From a virus: a stretch of DNA of 35,083 nt. A model generated the notes under the pieces. That model did no database searches. It saw only the letters and a program-made list of their open reading frames with translations, and was not told the DNA's origin. The translations under genes were made by a program, and so were the position numbers. Within the stretch, counting starts at the first letter, position 1. Every line of letters begins with the position of its first letter. The stretch covers positions 1 through 35,083 of IMG/VR virus record IMGVR_UViG_3300033143_002211; one strand, written 5' to 3'. Shown here in pieces: positions 15,583 through 27,200 of the stretch.

Positions 15583-15822
15583 ATGAAAAAACTAATAATC
15601 GTTCTAATAATTATCTTAATACTTTCTGTGGGAGCAAATCTTTATCATTTTGGTTGGAAAGGAATTATAAATAAAATTGCACAAATAAAAGCAGAAGCTT
15701 TTAAAAATGGACAATTAAATACAATAAATATTTTATTTCAGCAATTACAAGACACAGGTCAAGTTAGAATACAAACAGAGGGTGGGGTAATAATTTTAGT
15801 GCCACTAAAAAATGAACAATAA
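15583..15822 (+). CDS. Small single-pass membrane protein
   Basis: The product is 79 aa: a hydrophobic N-terminus MKKLIIVLIIILILSVGANLYHFGW (about residues 3-22, single membrane segment or signal) followed by a helical, charged segment (INKIAQIKAEAFKNGQLNTINI) and a short beta tail. The family is not recognised. It resembles small accessory lysis or spanin-type proteins only in architecture (one N-terminal membrane segment plus helix), which is weak evidence. The start is ATG 15583, with AT-rich DNA upstream and no Shine-Dalgarno. The next gene overlaps its end by 11 bases, so the two are co-translated. Confidence 0.5.
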   Translation: MKKLIIVLIIILILSVGANLYHFGWKGIINKIAQIKAEAFKNGQLNTINILFQQLQDTGQVRIQTEGGVIILVPLKNEQ

Positions 15823-16027
15823 AACAAAAGTAATTATAGGAACAGCAATAGCTTCTTTATTAGGAGGCAGTGCATATATAGGAAGCGAGATTGGGAGGCC
15901 AGAATGTGATTATGTAATTCTTCACGAAAGAAAAGAAATTTGCATAACAGAAGAACTTAAACAAATTATTGAGTCCGGCCTAAAAGCAAATGATGGATTT
16001 GGCGGGGTAAAATTTGGTGATAAATAA
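15812..16027 (+). CDS. Small exported/membrane protein
   Basis: The product is 71 aa with a short N-terminal hydrophobic stretch (VIIGTAIASLLGGSAYIGSEIG, about residues 6-27). A region with two Cys follows (GRPECDYVILHERKEICITEEL, C at about residues 32 and 43) and then FGGVKFGDK. The spacing of the cysteines could allow a disulphide outside the membrane. No family is recognised. It overlaps the upstream small membrane protein by 11 bases and ends just before the propeller-type tail protein; a paired function with 15583-15822 is possible. It lacks a Shine-Dalgarno. Confidence 0.45.
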   Translation: MNNKTKVIIGTAIASLLGGSAYIGSEIGRPECDYVILHERKEICITEELKQIIESGLKANDGFGGVKFGDK

Positions 16028-16030
16028 ATT

Positions 16031-17449
16031 ATGGCAATAATATTACAAAACATAAACGGATTGGCTGACAGCAAATGGTCTGGGATAGCAGGTAGCGTTG
16101 CAGAATGTGTGGGTTTAGATTTACATTCAACTCCCGGATTAACAAAGGTCAGACAGAAATTAGCATTAGAAAGTGGAGCAACAGTTGATGGATTAGTCAA
16201 AATAGCAGTTGCAGTCTCAACAGGAGAAAGCTTTTGGTTTTCAGCAGATACTGGGAAAATATGGAGAAGATCCTCAACGGGAACTTGGCTCTTAGTTCAC
16301 ACGACAACGCCTGGCGCTGGAGAAGCTAAATGTCTTGGTGCTGTTGAATATAATGGTTATCTTTATTGGGCTACTCAAAGCAAGCTTCATAGAATCGCAA
16401 TGGCTACCGCTCATGCAACACTAGCGAACTGGACTACTAACGCAGTAGAAGATTGGGCTACTTTTGGAGTAACAGATATTAGTTTTCATCCAATGGCCAT
16501 TCAAGACTTATCTTTATTTATAGGAGACGGAAATCAAGTTGCAGAAGTAAATGAAGATGGAGACTTTGATAATAACGTTTTGGACATTAAAACACCGTTA
16601 CGAATAAAAGCAATGATTCCTTACGACATTGATTTGTTGATAGGAACCTACGTTGCAGATACAGTCAATAGAACAGAAATAATCAGATGGGACACCGTAT
16701 CTCCTTCTTGGAATACATCAGATCCTATTGAAGAAGTAGGAATTAATGCCTTCATTCGTGATGATAATTATGTTTATGTTAATGCCGGAAGAGCTGGTAG
16801 AATCTATTTTTACAACGGAGAACAGCTTGTTCCTTACAAAAGAATACCTGGTGATTATTCAAATACTAAATATGGAACGGTACATCCAGGATCAACAGCT
16901 AACTTTAAAGGAGTCCCAATTTTTGGATTTTCTAATGGTGCTGGTAATCCTGCAAAGCAAGGAGTTTATAGCTTTGGATCATACTCAAGAGATTATACAA
17001 AAGTAATTGATTTGTCGTGGGTAAATTCACAAGACAAAGTGTCAACACAGGAAACAGGAGCTATTTTAGTTTTAGATTTTGACTTAATAGTGGCTTGGAA
17101 AGATACCGCGAATTACGGAGTAGATAAGCTTGATTATTCTAACAAATACACTTCAGCATATTTCGAAACAATGATGTTAGCTCAAGACAAACGAGATATA
17201 GAAAAAACCCTTGCAGAAGTAGTAGCTTATTATCAATCATTACCGGCAAGTACAGGTTTTACAATTTCATATAAAATAAATCATGGCAGTTATATTGCAA
17301 TGACAGGTGTTATTCATAGCAACGAAAGTGCGGTTAAAGCAGAGTTAAGTGTAGAAAAAATAGGTTCATTGCAAGTTAAAGTCGTTTTTACTGTTAATAG
17401 TAATGACGCTCCAACATTAGAAGCGCTTGGGGTGACATATCAAGAATAA
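16031..17449 (+). CDS. Propeller-type tail/stopper protein
   Basis: The product is 472 aa, without a signal peptide. The sequence is a series of blade-like beta repeats (GESFWFSADTGKIWRR, GYLYWATQSKLHRIA, DLSLFIGDGNQVAEV, IDLLIGTYVADTV, YVYVNAGRAGRIYFYNG), consistent with a beta-propeller in about residues 60-330. It ends with a beta domain (KAELSVEKIGSLQVKVVFTVNS). Podoviruses such as P22 place a propeller-fold plug (gp10-like) between adaptor and needle; the fold, size and position in the tail module suit a comparable closure or hub protein, but I cannot show homology from sequence alone. It follows two small membrane proteins and overlaps the next ATG by one base (TAATG). Confidence 0.5.
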   Translation: MAIILQNINGLADSKWSGIAGSVAECVGLDLHSTPGLTKVRQKLALESGATVDGLVKIAVAVSTGESFWFSADTGKIWRRSSTGTWLLVHTTTPGAGEAKCLGAVEYNGYLYWATQSKLHRIAMATAHATLANWTTNAVEDWATFGVTDISFHPMAIQDLSLFIGDGNQVAEVNEDGDFDNNVLDIKTPLRIKAMIPYDIDLLIGTYVADTVNRTEIIRWDTVSPSWNTSDPIEEVGINAFIRDDNYVYVNAGRAGRIYFYNGEQLVPYKRIPGDYSNTKYGTVHPGSTANFKGVPIFGFSNGAGNPAKQGVYSFGSYSRDYTKVIDLSWVNSQDKVSTQETGAILVLDFDLIVAWKDTANYGVDKLDYSNKYTSAYFETMMLAQDKRDIEKTLAEVVAYYQSLPASTGFTISYKINHGSYIAMTGVIHSNESAVKAELSVEKIGSLQVKVVFTVNSNDAPTLEALGVTYQE

Positions 17450-19395
17450 TGCCAATTATAATTTCACAACCAATTCCAGAAATTAAAGAACGAATGAGTT
17501 TCTCTGGGTTAAGACAATCTTTCCAGACGATAGGGCTTAAAGCAACAAAGCGTTCTTTTCAATCTGCTAATTATGTGAGTGGTTCAGCTGGTTGGAAATT
17601 AACAGCAGAAGGAGATTTTGAAGGAAATTCAGGAACTTTTAGAGGAGATACTGGAGGAATTATTCAAACTGCTTCTTCAGGACAAAGGATTGTTTTGACA
17701 GATACTGACGACTCATTGACTTTATATGATTCTAGTGAAAATCAACTTTTTAAACTTTTTGTAGATGCTAGCATAATAGCTGGTATCAGTACTTTTGCTG
17801 GTTCAGCTGCCACTGCGGTCAATATAGCAGTGGCTGGAACTGGAGTAGGACTCGCTTCTGAAATATCTAATGCTGCTAATGCTGATTCTGCTGGATATTT
17901 TAGAACAAATGGATTAGGATATTCTTTGTATGTTTTAGTAGCTTCAAATGCTAGTAGGACTAAACCTACTCTTTATCTTAACGCTACGGCTGGTCAAGGC
18001 GCTCATATTGGACTTTATCCTATCGCTACTGAGCCACAGACTCCATCAGAAGGAGAAATCTATGCTAACGAGAACGGAAATCTTTACTATCACGATGGAT
18101 TGTCATTTAAATCTCTAAATCGTCCTACTACAATCGCTACTTCCAAAGAAGCAGGAGAAGATTTGTTAGAAGGAGAGGCTGTTTATCTGTCCACAGGAGG
18201 GTTGACAGCTACTAAAGAAGCCGAGAACACCACAGGGACAACAGACGCGACTATCTGGGGAGTGAGATGGGGAGGACAAACTTTTCTGTTCGCAGACGAA
18301 AAGACCATTACAAAAGTTAATCTAATGCTCAAGAAGGTTGGAACACCCGTGGGGAACATAACATTAGAAATATTTGCTACTTCTGCAGGAGAACCCACTG
18401 GCGCAGCTTTAGCTTCGAAAGTTCTTGTTGCCGATGACGTTCTGACCACTTCTTATGCTCTGGAGGAATTTGTCTTAGATTCACCTCTTGACATTGATGC
18501 TGACACGGTTTATGCGATTACCTGGAAAGTTCCTGATACAAACGAAGCGAATAGAGTTGTAGCTCAGTTTGCCAATTCTGGTAACCCCTATGCCGATGGA
18601 ACATTCCTCTACTCAACAGACTCAGGAAGTAATTGGACGATTGAAGCCGATTATGATTTTAGATTTGATATATATGGAAAACCTAGAGCAAATAGAGTTT
18701 ACAAAACAGACGCTTCGTTTGATGACGAAAGGACTACTAAGTTTTTGGGCTTTGTCAACGAGAATACTTCGGTTGGAGATAACGTTGATGTCAATACGGT
18801 AGGAGAACAGATAGGTTTTTCTGGACTAACTGTTGGAAGCATATATTATTTGTCAGATACAGCAGGAGAAATATCTGATGTGGCAGGAACAAGATCGGTC
18901 AAGGTGGGTATTGCTGTTTCTGCTACTGAACTTTCATTATATTCACGAAGCACAGCCAATAAAAAAACTAAAGTGAGTAGTGGTTTACGTAATTCTAACG
19001 ATGCAGAGCAAAACACAACTGAAACATCTTACGTAAAATTAAAAGAAATCTTATTAAACGAAGATATTGATGTTTTAAAAATAGGTTTTACGTCAAAAAT
19101 GGGTAGTGGTGGAACAAGCGGTAAGGCAAGAATATATAAAAATGGAGTTGCTTTAGGAACTGAACAGTCTATTGTTGATAGTGGTGACCAAACTCATACT
19201 CAAGATTTTACTGAATTTTCATCTGGTGATTTAATTCAAATATATGCTCACGTAAATACTGGTGGATGGACTATCTATGTTTGGAATTTTAGATTTTATT
19301 ATACTGATTATATAACTGCTTTTGGAGGAAACAATCTAGCGGCAGATATAGAATTAGAAACAGTCGTAAAGTCAACCACTAATCAAGATCCATAA
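17449..19395 (+). CDS. Tail fibre with choice-of-anchor-R-like domain
   Basis: The product is 648 aa. The N-terminus (MPIIISQPIPEIKERMSF, residues 1-18) likely anchors to the tail; residues ~40-70 hold the fibre motif SAGWKLTAEGDFEGNSGTF and RGDTGG found in many tail fibres. Residues ~115-190 are a low-complexity beta shaft with A- and G-rich turns. Residues ~255-410 resemble a choice-of-anchor-R-type jelly-roll (VGTPVGNITLEIFATSAGEP, DADTVYAITWKV, YSTDSGSNWTIEADYDFRFD). The C-terminal domain (about 520-640) is a beta sandwich with STDGW-like and IYVWNFRFYY aromatic residues. Such modules bind carbohydrates, so this is a probable receptor-binding fibre. There is no signal peptide, in contrast to the giant fibre. 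Confidence 0.65.
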   Translation: MPIIISQPIPEIKERMSFSGLRQSFQTIGLKATKRSFQSANYVSGSAGWKLTAEGDFEGNSGTFRGDTGGIIQTASSGQRIVLTDTDDSLTLYDSSENQLFKLFVDASIIAGISTFAGSAATAVNIAVAGTGVGLASEISNAANADSAGYFRTNGLGYSLYVLVASNASRTKPTLYLNATAGQGAHIGLYPIATEPQTPSEGEIYANENGNLYYHDGLSFKSLNRPTTIATSKEAGEDLLEGEAVYLSTGGLTATKEAENTTGTTDATIWGVRWGGQTFLFADEKTITKVNLMLKKVGTPVGNITLEIFATSAGEPTGAALASKVLVADDVLTTSYALEEFVLDSPLDIDADTVYAITWKVPDTNEANRVVAQFANSGNPYADGTFLYSTDSGSNWTIEADYDFRFDIYGKPRANRVYKTDASFDDERTTKFLGFVNENTSVGDNVDVNTVGEQIGFSGLTVGSIYYLSDTAGEISDVAGTRSVKVGIAVSATELSLYSRSTANKKTKVSSGLRNSNDAEQNTTETSYVKLKEILLNEDIDVLKIGFTSKMGSGGTSGKARIYKNGVALGTEQSIVDSGDQTHTQDFTEFSSGDLIQIYAHVNTGGWTIYVWNFRFYYTDYITAFGGNNLAADIELETVVKSTTNQDP

Positions 19396-19415
19396 ATAAT
19401 ATAAACAAAAAGATT

Positions 19416-19652
19416 ATGGCAATACCAATAAAACAACGGACTAAAAGGAAGAGACAGGTGGGATTTCAAAAACGAATTGAAGTTGCTCAAGAAGAAGAAA
19501 TGAAAATTTATAAGAAAGCAAAAATAGCTAGGACTTTGCTTGTGTATTTTCCAAATAAAGTAAAAGTTCCATTTTTGGCAAAAGTAGCGTCGTATATTCT
19601 TGCAAAATGTGGAGGTATCTTAGACGTTCAATATAGAGATATTAAAAAATAA
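19416..19652 (+). CDS. Small basic protein in the tail/internal module
   Basis: The product is 78 aa, strongly basic at the N-terminus (KQRTKRKRQVGFQKR). A helical segment rich in charged residues follows, then a short hydrophobic VPFLAKVASYILAKCGGIL (about residues 51-69). No family is recognised. The AT-rich leader has no Shine-Dalgarno. Its basic character and its place between the receptor-binding fibre and the internal virion proteins would be compatible with a DNA-associated internal protein, but the sequence does not establish this. Confidence 0.45.
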   Translation: MAIPIKQRTKRKRQVGFQKRIEVAQEEEMKIYKKAKIARTLLVYFPNKVKVPFLAKVASYILAKCGGILDVQYRDIKK

Positions 19653-19657
19653 AAAAC

Positions 19658-21193
19658 ATGCCAACACAATACACAGGAACGTCAATAGTCGATTATCTAA
19701 AAGCTGTTGGGCAACCAAGTGATTTTGCGAGTAGATCTAAAATAGCAGCAGAAAAAGGTATTGCAAATTATGCTGGAACGGCACAACAAAACACTCAGCT
19801 TTTAGGATTATTGAACGTTGCTTCTCAAGATCAAACTAAGGCTAAACCATTAACGCAAATACCGGGTTATCAAACACCGGCAGAATCTATTACTCAAGTT
19901 CAAACTAAAGATAAGCCATTAACAGAAGTTCCAGGATATAAAGCACCACCAGGAGGGCTTTCTCCTTTGGCAAAACAAACTAAACAAACAGCAACAGGTG
20001 GAGCTTATGCAGGTGTTTCAATAGTTGATTATCTTAGCTCAATAGGACAGTCAAGTGATTTTCAGTCAAGGTCAAGAATGGCTAGAGATTTAGGTATTAC
20101 AAATTACATAGGTTCAGCAACTCAAAATACTCGCATGCTTCGTTTGCTTCGTGAAGATCAAGAGACAGAAGACGAAAAAGTTGAAGTTACACCTGAAGAA
20201 ACAACAGTAAAAACTGGAGAAGATGAAGAACCACAAGATAAGCAAGAAGAAATAATCGATATTGACAAAACAGCCAATGAAGATTCAGACGCAGAATATG
20301 AAATTTTGACTGAAGATGGAGATAAAGACGTTGAAGTGTCAGACTCAGCAAAGCTTGTAAAAAAACTGCTTGCAAAGTTAGACGAAGAACCAGAAAAGGA
20401 TAAAACAACGACTGAAGTTTATAGTGAACAAAGAGAATTGTTAGGCATAGATGATTTAGAGAATCAATTTGCTGCTTCGGAAGCAGCATTGGAAAAACTT
20501 GACGCTGACTTTGCTTCTACTTTAGAGGAAGAAGAAGGTCGTAGGGTTGGAATGCGTACAATAAGAAGAAGGCAAACAGCTCAAGAGTTGAAATATAATC
20601 GTCAAAGACGTGATTTAGTAGCAGATAGAAATTCTTTAGCGAATCAACTTAATATGAAATACAATGTGCTTAACAATATAGTTAAGTACACTGGCCAGGA
20701 CTATGATGACGCTCAACAGGACTATCAATTCAAATTCAATGCAACAATGCAGCTTACTAATCTTTTAGTAGGAATTGAAGATAAGGCTAAAACAGTTGAG
20801 GAGAGACAAAATGATAACGCAAGAGCAAATCTTCAAATTATGTATGGTTTATTCAAGGGTGGAAACGTTAGTTACGATAGTCTTGATAGTGCAACTCAAT
20901 TAGATATTAAAAATATGGAATTACAGGCGGGCAAATACTCAATCAGTAACGTTAATATAGGACAAGCTGGAGCTACGAGTACTACTAAGTTAATTTCACA
21001 AGCAAAGATAAATACATTGGCGGCTGCTGGAGTGCCAGAGGCTATTGCTCTAGACATTCAACGTTCTCTTAACGCTGGAATAACAGAACCAACTATCATC
21101 GCTCATTTAGATAAACAATTAGGAGAAGGGAAGGGAAAAGCAATGATGGAAGCATATAAAAGTATTATGTCTGATACTACATTTCAATTTTAA
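19658..21193 (+). CDS. Virion protein with two amidase-type cell-wall-binding repeats
   Basis: The product is 511 aa. Residues ~6-52 and ~117-163 are a duplicated module: TSIVDYLKAVGQPSDFASRS...GIANYAGTAQQNTQLLGLL and VSIVDYLSSIGQSSDFQSRS...GITNYIGSATQNTRMLRLL. This matches the pattern of the C-terminal cell-wall-binding domain of N-acetylmuramoyl-L-alanine amidases (Amidase02_C type). A linker with duplicated KPLTQIPGY and KPLTEVPGY (about 65-95) lies between. Residues ~170-250 are an acidic low-complexity linker; ~260-400 are a long helical, coiled-coil-like region (ALEKLDADFASTLEEEEGRR). There is no catalytic amidase. The likely role is anchoring or guiding the ejection machinery at the peptidoglycan, upstream of the giant internal protein. 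Confidence 0.65.
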   Translation: MPTQYTGTSIVDYLKAVGQPSDFASRSKIAAEKGIANYAGTAQQNTQLLGLLNVASQDQTKAKPLTQIPGYQTPAESITQVQTKDKPLTEVPGYKAPPGGLSPLAKQTKQTATGGAYAGVSIVDYLSSIGQSSDFQSRSRMARDLGITNYIGSATQNTRMLRLLREDQETEDEKVEVTPEETTVKTGEDEEPQDKQEEIIDIDKTANEDSDAEYEILTEDGDKDVEVSDSAKLVKKLLAKLDEEPEKDKTTTEVYSEQRELLGIDDLENQFAASEAALEKLDADFASTLEEEEGRRVGMRTIRRRQTAQELKYNRQRRDLVADRNSLANQLNMKYNVLNNIVKYTGQDYDDAQQDYQFKFNATMQLTNLLVGIEDKAKTVEERQNDNARANLQIMYGLFKGGNVSYDSLDSATQLDIKNMELQAGKYSISNVNIGQAGATSTTKLISQAKINTLAAAGVPEAIALDIQRSLNAGITEPTIIAHLDKQLGEGKGKAMMEAYKSIMSDTTFQF

Positions 21194-21200
21194 TAAAATT

Positions 21201-24200
21201 ATGGCTTATCAACCACTTACTCCAATAAAAGAAGAGACTAAAGAGACAGGTTCTTTAATACCTGAAGCATATATTCCTTTGCATCAACAGCCAAAGGAAT
21301 ACATGGAATCATTACAGACTGACATCAACGAAAGCGTTGGAAACGTTAGAGATTTTGACATGGAAACAGGAAACGTCCAGGAAAGTGATATTAAAGACAT
21401 TTGGGACAATTTTTATCTTGGAGCTAGGAACATGCTTCAGACAAGTAAAAATTATTTTCTTAACACATTGCCGAATATAGTCTTCAAAAACATTAGAGAA
21501 GGGGATCCAGCTCCTTTTACAGGAGAGCCGGCAACAAAGGAGTATGTAAAAACTATTAACGAAAGAAATGAAAAATTAAGAAATTGGTTTAAAGATGCCT
21601 ATAATAAGTCAGAAGAAAAATACGAAGAATGGCTTGCTAAAAATCCACAATTACAACCGCCAAAGTATAGAGAAGAATGGAATAAACCAGCACTTGATGC
21701 CATAAAGGCAAATCCAAAACTTTTAGCCGATCCTGCATATATAGCTTATAAGGCAGCTGGTTCTGCTTCTTTTACTCTTGGAGTCTTAGGAACTACTTTG
21801 GCCGTAGGAGCAACTACTGGAAACCCTGTGCTTGCACTTGGCGCTGGTGTTGCAGTCGCTACTCCTATGATTTCACAAGACCTTTTTGAAGACTTAATAG
21901 TAAACGGAGCAACCGAAGAACAGGCGGCAGATCTTACAAAATACATTGCTCCAATTATTGCTTCGGTAGAAGTTGCAGGTGATTTACCTCTTATTAAGCA
22001 ATTAGGTGGTAAAATTTTCTCAAAGGCCTTAACAACCAACATACGAAAAGAAGTTGTTAAAAAAACAATGGCTTATGTTCTAAAGAAAGGATTTAAAACA
22101 ATAGCTCAAATTGAAATTGCTGAAACCATGGAAGAAGTTTTACAGGCAGCGATTCAAGACGCAACCGTTAGAACTGTTAATAAAAATAGAAAGATTTTAG
22201 GCGATGCTGCCAATCTAATAACAGAAACATTGATTGCTACCTTGCCATTTGCTTTAGTTGGTGGAACTTCTGCTGTTCAACAGGAAATTAAATTAGCAAA
22301 GGCACAACCTAAAACAGAAATGAAAATGGAAGAACCTTCTGTTAAAGAGATTGCTATTGAAGGAAAACCAGAAGTTGTTGAAGAACCAGAAGTTACTCCG
22401 ATAAAAAAAGATATTAGAAAATTAACAAAAGAAGCAATTCACAACATAGTAGCAAAAATTATTCCAGAAGACACAGCAGACATAAAGGTTGATTTGATTA
22501 AGGAAAGCTTCGTAACTGAATTATTAAATAGAAACGTGTCTGAGAGGCAGGCAGGAGTAGCAGCAGACAACGTAGTCCCCGGTGCTGTGGCTGTATTTAC
22601 AGAAGGTATAGGGACAGAAGCTGAAAGGTTAAAAGGCTTTGCAGAAACTTTAGAGAATGAATTGTTAGTTAAGATTCCTGAAATAAAACCAGAGGTCAAA
22701 GCAATAATTCCTAAAGAACTTGAATCATTAGCGACAGACGCAAAGAAATTTAAGACAGTAGAAGAATTTGTATCTTCAACAATTTTTGAAACATCGTTAA
22801 GTGGAATAGAAACAAAGGCGCTTTCAAAGTTTGAAGGTGAAATTGTGTCTGACCAATTAATTGATTTCTATAATCAAATAACTAAAGAAATTGGAAAGAA
22901 ACCTGAGGTAGAAAAACCTAAAATTGAAAAGAAGCCAAAAGTCATCGAAGATGTTGAGGTTCCAAAAGCAAAAGAAGTTAAGGCAAATAAAGATTGGGAA
23001 GAAAATTATGCTAAAGAATATGGAAAATTAGAGAGTAGGTCTATGGATATTACTCAACAAATAAAAAAAGCTAAAAAAGCTGAACGAGAAGTATTGCAGA
23101 AAAAACTTGATAAAATAACCGAAAGACAAGTTGAAATGGAAGAAGAATGGATCAGTAAGTGGAGTGACAAAGTTGAAGAAAAACCTAAGAAAAAAGTATC
23201 ACCAGAGGAAGTAGTTCAAGCACGAAAAAAGATTACTAAAGCTATTACGACACTAGAAACAGATTTGTCAAAACAATATACTACTCAAGAAAAAGCTCAA
23301 GAGGAGATAATAAATATATGGGTTGAAATGGATGTAGCAGAAGCTGGAAAAAGAGTTCCTGTGATTGATAAAGAAGGAGAAATAGTAAGTTGGCTTGGAG
23401 AACCATCTAAATTTCCTAAATGGATTCCAGCAGACTTACGCCACAAAAAGCTTTTAAACAAAGTAATGGATGGGTTTAAAGATATAAATAATATAAAATA
23501 TCCTACTGGGATAAGGTCAGCTCAGAGGGAATTATTTAATACTATATTAGAGGAACTTGATTCTAGGCTAGGTATTGATACCAGTCAGACAAGAAACTCT
23601 ATATTAGACAATTATGACAAAAAATACAAAAAAGAAGTTACAGAACAACTTAGTGAAAGCACTAAGGGAGGAGAAGAACTTGCAGAGATTGCGCAAAGCT
23701 CTACGGGTGAAGAAGAAATAAGCGTTGAAGATATTTTTGGTAAAGCAGAGCCAGAAGTTGTTGAAGTTGAAGGAATTGGAGAAGTTCCAATCGTAGGAGA
23801 GATAGAAAGTAAAACAGGGAAGATAACGTTTTTTGAGAAACCAGTTCAAGTTGAAGCAAAAGCACCAACTCCGTCGGAAGAAATTTTGAAAACTAGACCT
23901 GTTTTCGGTGAAGAAAAGTCAATTAAAAAAAGAGATCGTCTTGTGGCTTTAGAGTCAGAGCTTCTTAAAAAGAAGGTTAAACCAAAACCAACTTTACCTG
24001 GCCAAAAAGGGTTTTACTTACCTCCAAAAGAGTTTGACCAAACTAATTTATTTAAACAGATTGAGAAAGGCGCGCCTGGTGCTGCTGAAGGAATGTTTCG
24101 TGAAAATGTTCCAGTAGAGCTTGGCAACGTTGATAAGATTCGTCCTATTAAATTTGTTGAGATGGTATCTATCGCTCGTGAGTTGTCTGGCAAATTTCCA

Positions 24201-27200
24201 GAAGTTAAAAAGTTAAGAAAATATAAAGGGTTCCAACAAGGAAAAAGGCTTGTCTTAAATCGCAACCTATTTGAAAAAGGCAATCACAAACAGCTAGCTG
24301 CAACATTAGCACATGAAATAGGGCATCTAGTTGACTTTCTACCAGACCTTACTAGCTCAAGAGGTAATTTACTAAGCCGTCTTTTAACTATGCGAAAATT
24401 CCTTAAAAATACTTTTGGAACAACAGAAATAACGAATAAAGAATTAAGAGAGGAACTTTGGGAATTATCTAAGTGGTGGAGACCATTCGATGAGGGAACG
24501 TCAACTTTATCTCATACAAAGTATCGTAAAAGTTCTTCTGAGCTTTATGCTGATGCAATCTCAGTTTTATTTAACACACCCGGTACATTAGAACGTATGG
24601 CTCCTAATTTCTATAAAGAGTTCTTTGAACATTTAGACAACAAACCAGAAGTTAGAAAAGCATTCTTTGATTTACAGGAGATACTCGCTGAAGGAGAAGA
24701 TGTTGTTATGTCTAAAAGAGAAAAAGCTATCAGGAACATGTTCAAAAAAGGAGAAGATTTATACAAAATTAAAGAAGCAGAACGTGAATCAAGACAGAGA
24801 AGCATTTGGTTTAAATTGAAGTATGAACTGATTGATCAAAACCAGGCCGTTATTGACCTTATAGAAAAAACTAAAAAAGAGGGGAAGCAGATTAACGATG
24901 ACGAGAATCCTATTTATTATTTAGAAGAACGTAATTATCTTGGTGGTGAAATTAAAAACTTTATTGAAACTAAAATTGATCCTATCTATAAGGAATTAAA
25001 CAAGAATGAACTGTCCTGGGAAGATTTTGGTGTTGTTATGTTCCTTAATCGTGTAATGACTGAACGAGGAGATTTAGCAAATCCGCTTGGCCATACTCCT
25101 GAGTCAGCTAAAAAGCAACTAGAAGACATGAGAAAAAAAATGGGTAATGAAGCTTTTGAGATTATTGATAGCAATGTAATCAAATTCAGAGACGCCATTA
25201 AGGGTATTCTGCAAGAAGGATATAATGCCGGTTTATACAAACCTGAACTTTATCAAAAAATGATAAACAATCCTGCCTACGCTACGTTTCAAGTGCTTGA
25301 CCACTTACAAGAGAATATACCAGCTTCTATAAAGCGCCAGATAGGAACTCTTAAAGAGATTTCTAATCCAGCTACGGCCACTCTTATAAAAACCGTATCA
25401 ACCATACGTTCTATTGAACGTAATAAAGTTATAAATAAAACAAAGGGCTTCTTAGAAAAATATCATTCAGACGAAATTAAGCCTGCTAAAAAAGTATTCA
25501 CTGGAAAGACTCATCTCCCGGTTGAGTCAAAGGAATCAAACGAAAAGCTTGTTATTTATATGGATCAAGGAAACGTTGAAGGTATTTACGTTGATCCGTA
25601 CATAGAAAAATCACTTAGAAGAAATACAACAGCTTATAATAATGGAATTATAGAGGTTTTAAGAATGATGAACGGTAAGGTGTTCAGGCCACTGTTCATT
25701 ACATTCAACTTAGGGTTCCAGGCCTTTAACCTTGCAAGAGACTTTGTGCGTACTTGGAAAAATGTTCCAGATATGACGTTGTTTAATTTAGTCAAACTAT
25801 ATGGTGAATCTTATAAACATGCAAAAGCAAGAGCGTTTGGAATATCAGATGAATTAATTTCTGAAATGGAAAAATCAAGAATGTTAGGAATTACATACAA
25901 CGATTTGATTAAGGGTAGGAGTAGCATAGATGACAAAATAGACAAAATGATGTTGCAATATGGTGTGTTAAAACCAAAACCATCAAGTAAAAATCCAGCA
26001 ATGAGATTTCTTTTACCTATCTTAGATTTCATTGAAAGAACTGGAAACTTAGTTGAAACACTTCCTAAAGTAGCTGGTTATAAACAGTTAAACGGAAAGC
26101 TTCCTCCAAAAGAGTTTGCTAAATTTATTCGTACCAGGGTTGGATCTCCAGACTTTTTACGACGTGGAGCTGGTTATGGTTGGTACAATGAAGTATTTTT
26201 ATTCTCTAATGCTATTAAGGAAGGTATGCGTGCAGATTACGTAAGCGCGATTGGTGATCCAAAAACACGTTCTGGTTTCTGGTGGAAAACTGCAAAGATT
26301 ACTTTTCTTCCAAAAGTTCTTATGTTCGCAGCACTATTGGGATTGCTTGGGGATGACTTAAAAGAAATGATGGAAGATGCTTCGGAATATGACAAAACAA
26401 ACTATATAATTATTCCATTAGGAAAAGATGCAAATGGCAAAACAATTTATTTTAGAGTCCCACAAGATGAAACTGGCCGTTTTCTAGGAGGTTTGCTTTG
26501 GAAAGGATTAAACCTACCGAGAAACGGGGTTCATCCTAAAGACTTTGCACAAATATTGAGTTATACAGGAGGGCAATTACCTTCCGTTACTCCAGTGATA
26601 GACGCTGCTTTCTCCATTTCACAATTCTTAGCAGGTCAAAATCCTTATGATTTCTTTAGAGGCAGGAACGTGTTAAAAGATGATGAATTTAAAGCCGGTG
26701 GTAAGTATGCGCTAATTCCATTTCTTAAATGGCAATTCCAGCAACTAGGAGGAGGAACGTTTATGCGCTTTGAGATTCACGAGCAAACACCAACAGAAAA
26801 GTCTTTATTGCAAGTAGGTCTTAATGCTCCTCTTGTAAATAATATAATAGGCAGATTCATTAAGGTTAGCGACTATGGAGTTTCTGAAAGAGCCAGGGAT
26901 GTAACAGACATAATAGAACAGGAGCGTGCAGCTAATAGGATAGAAGAGACCAGAGTTATAAATAAGTATATTGAAAAGTTTCAAAAAGCTGGATCTAATC
27001 AGAAAGACATTCAGCCGATGATGAATGAAGCTACGAAAGAAGCTTTCAAAGGACAAATTAAAACAAAAGGTGAAGTTAGGTATTTTCAAAAGAAATTCAA
27101 AGTCGCAATACTAAGAGGACAATCAGATTCAAGGATTAATTCATTGATTTATGCAACGTCGGTTGATTCACAGATTGCTTTATTGGTAGAATATAAGAAG

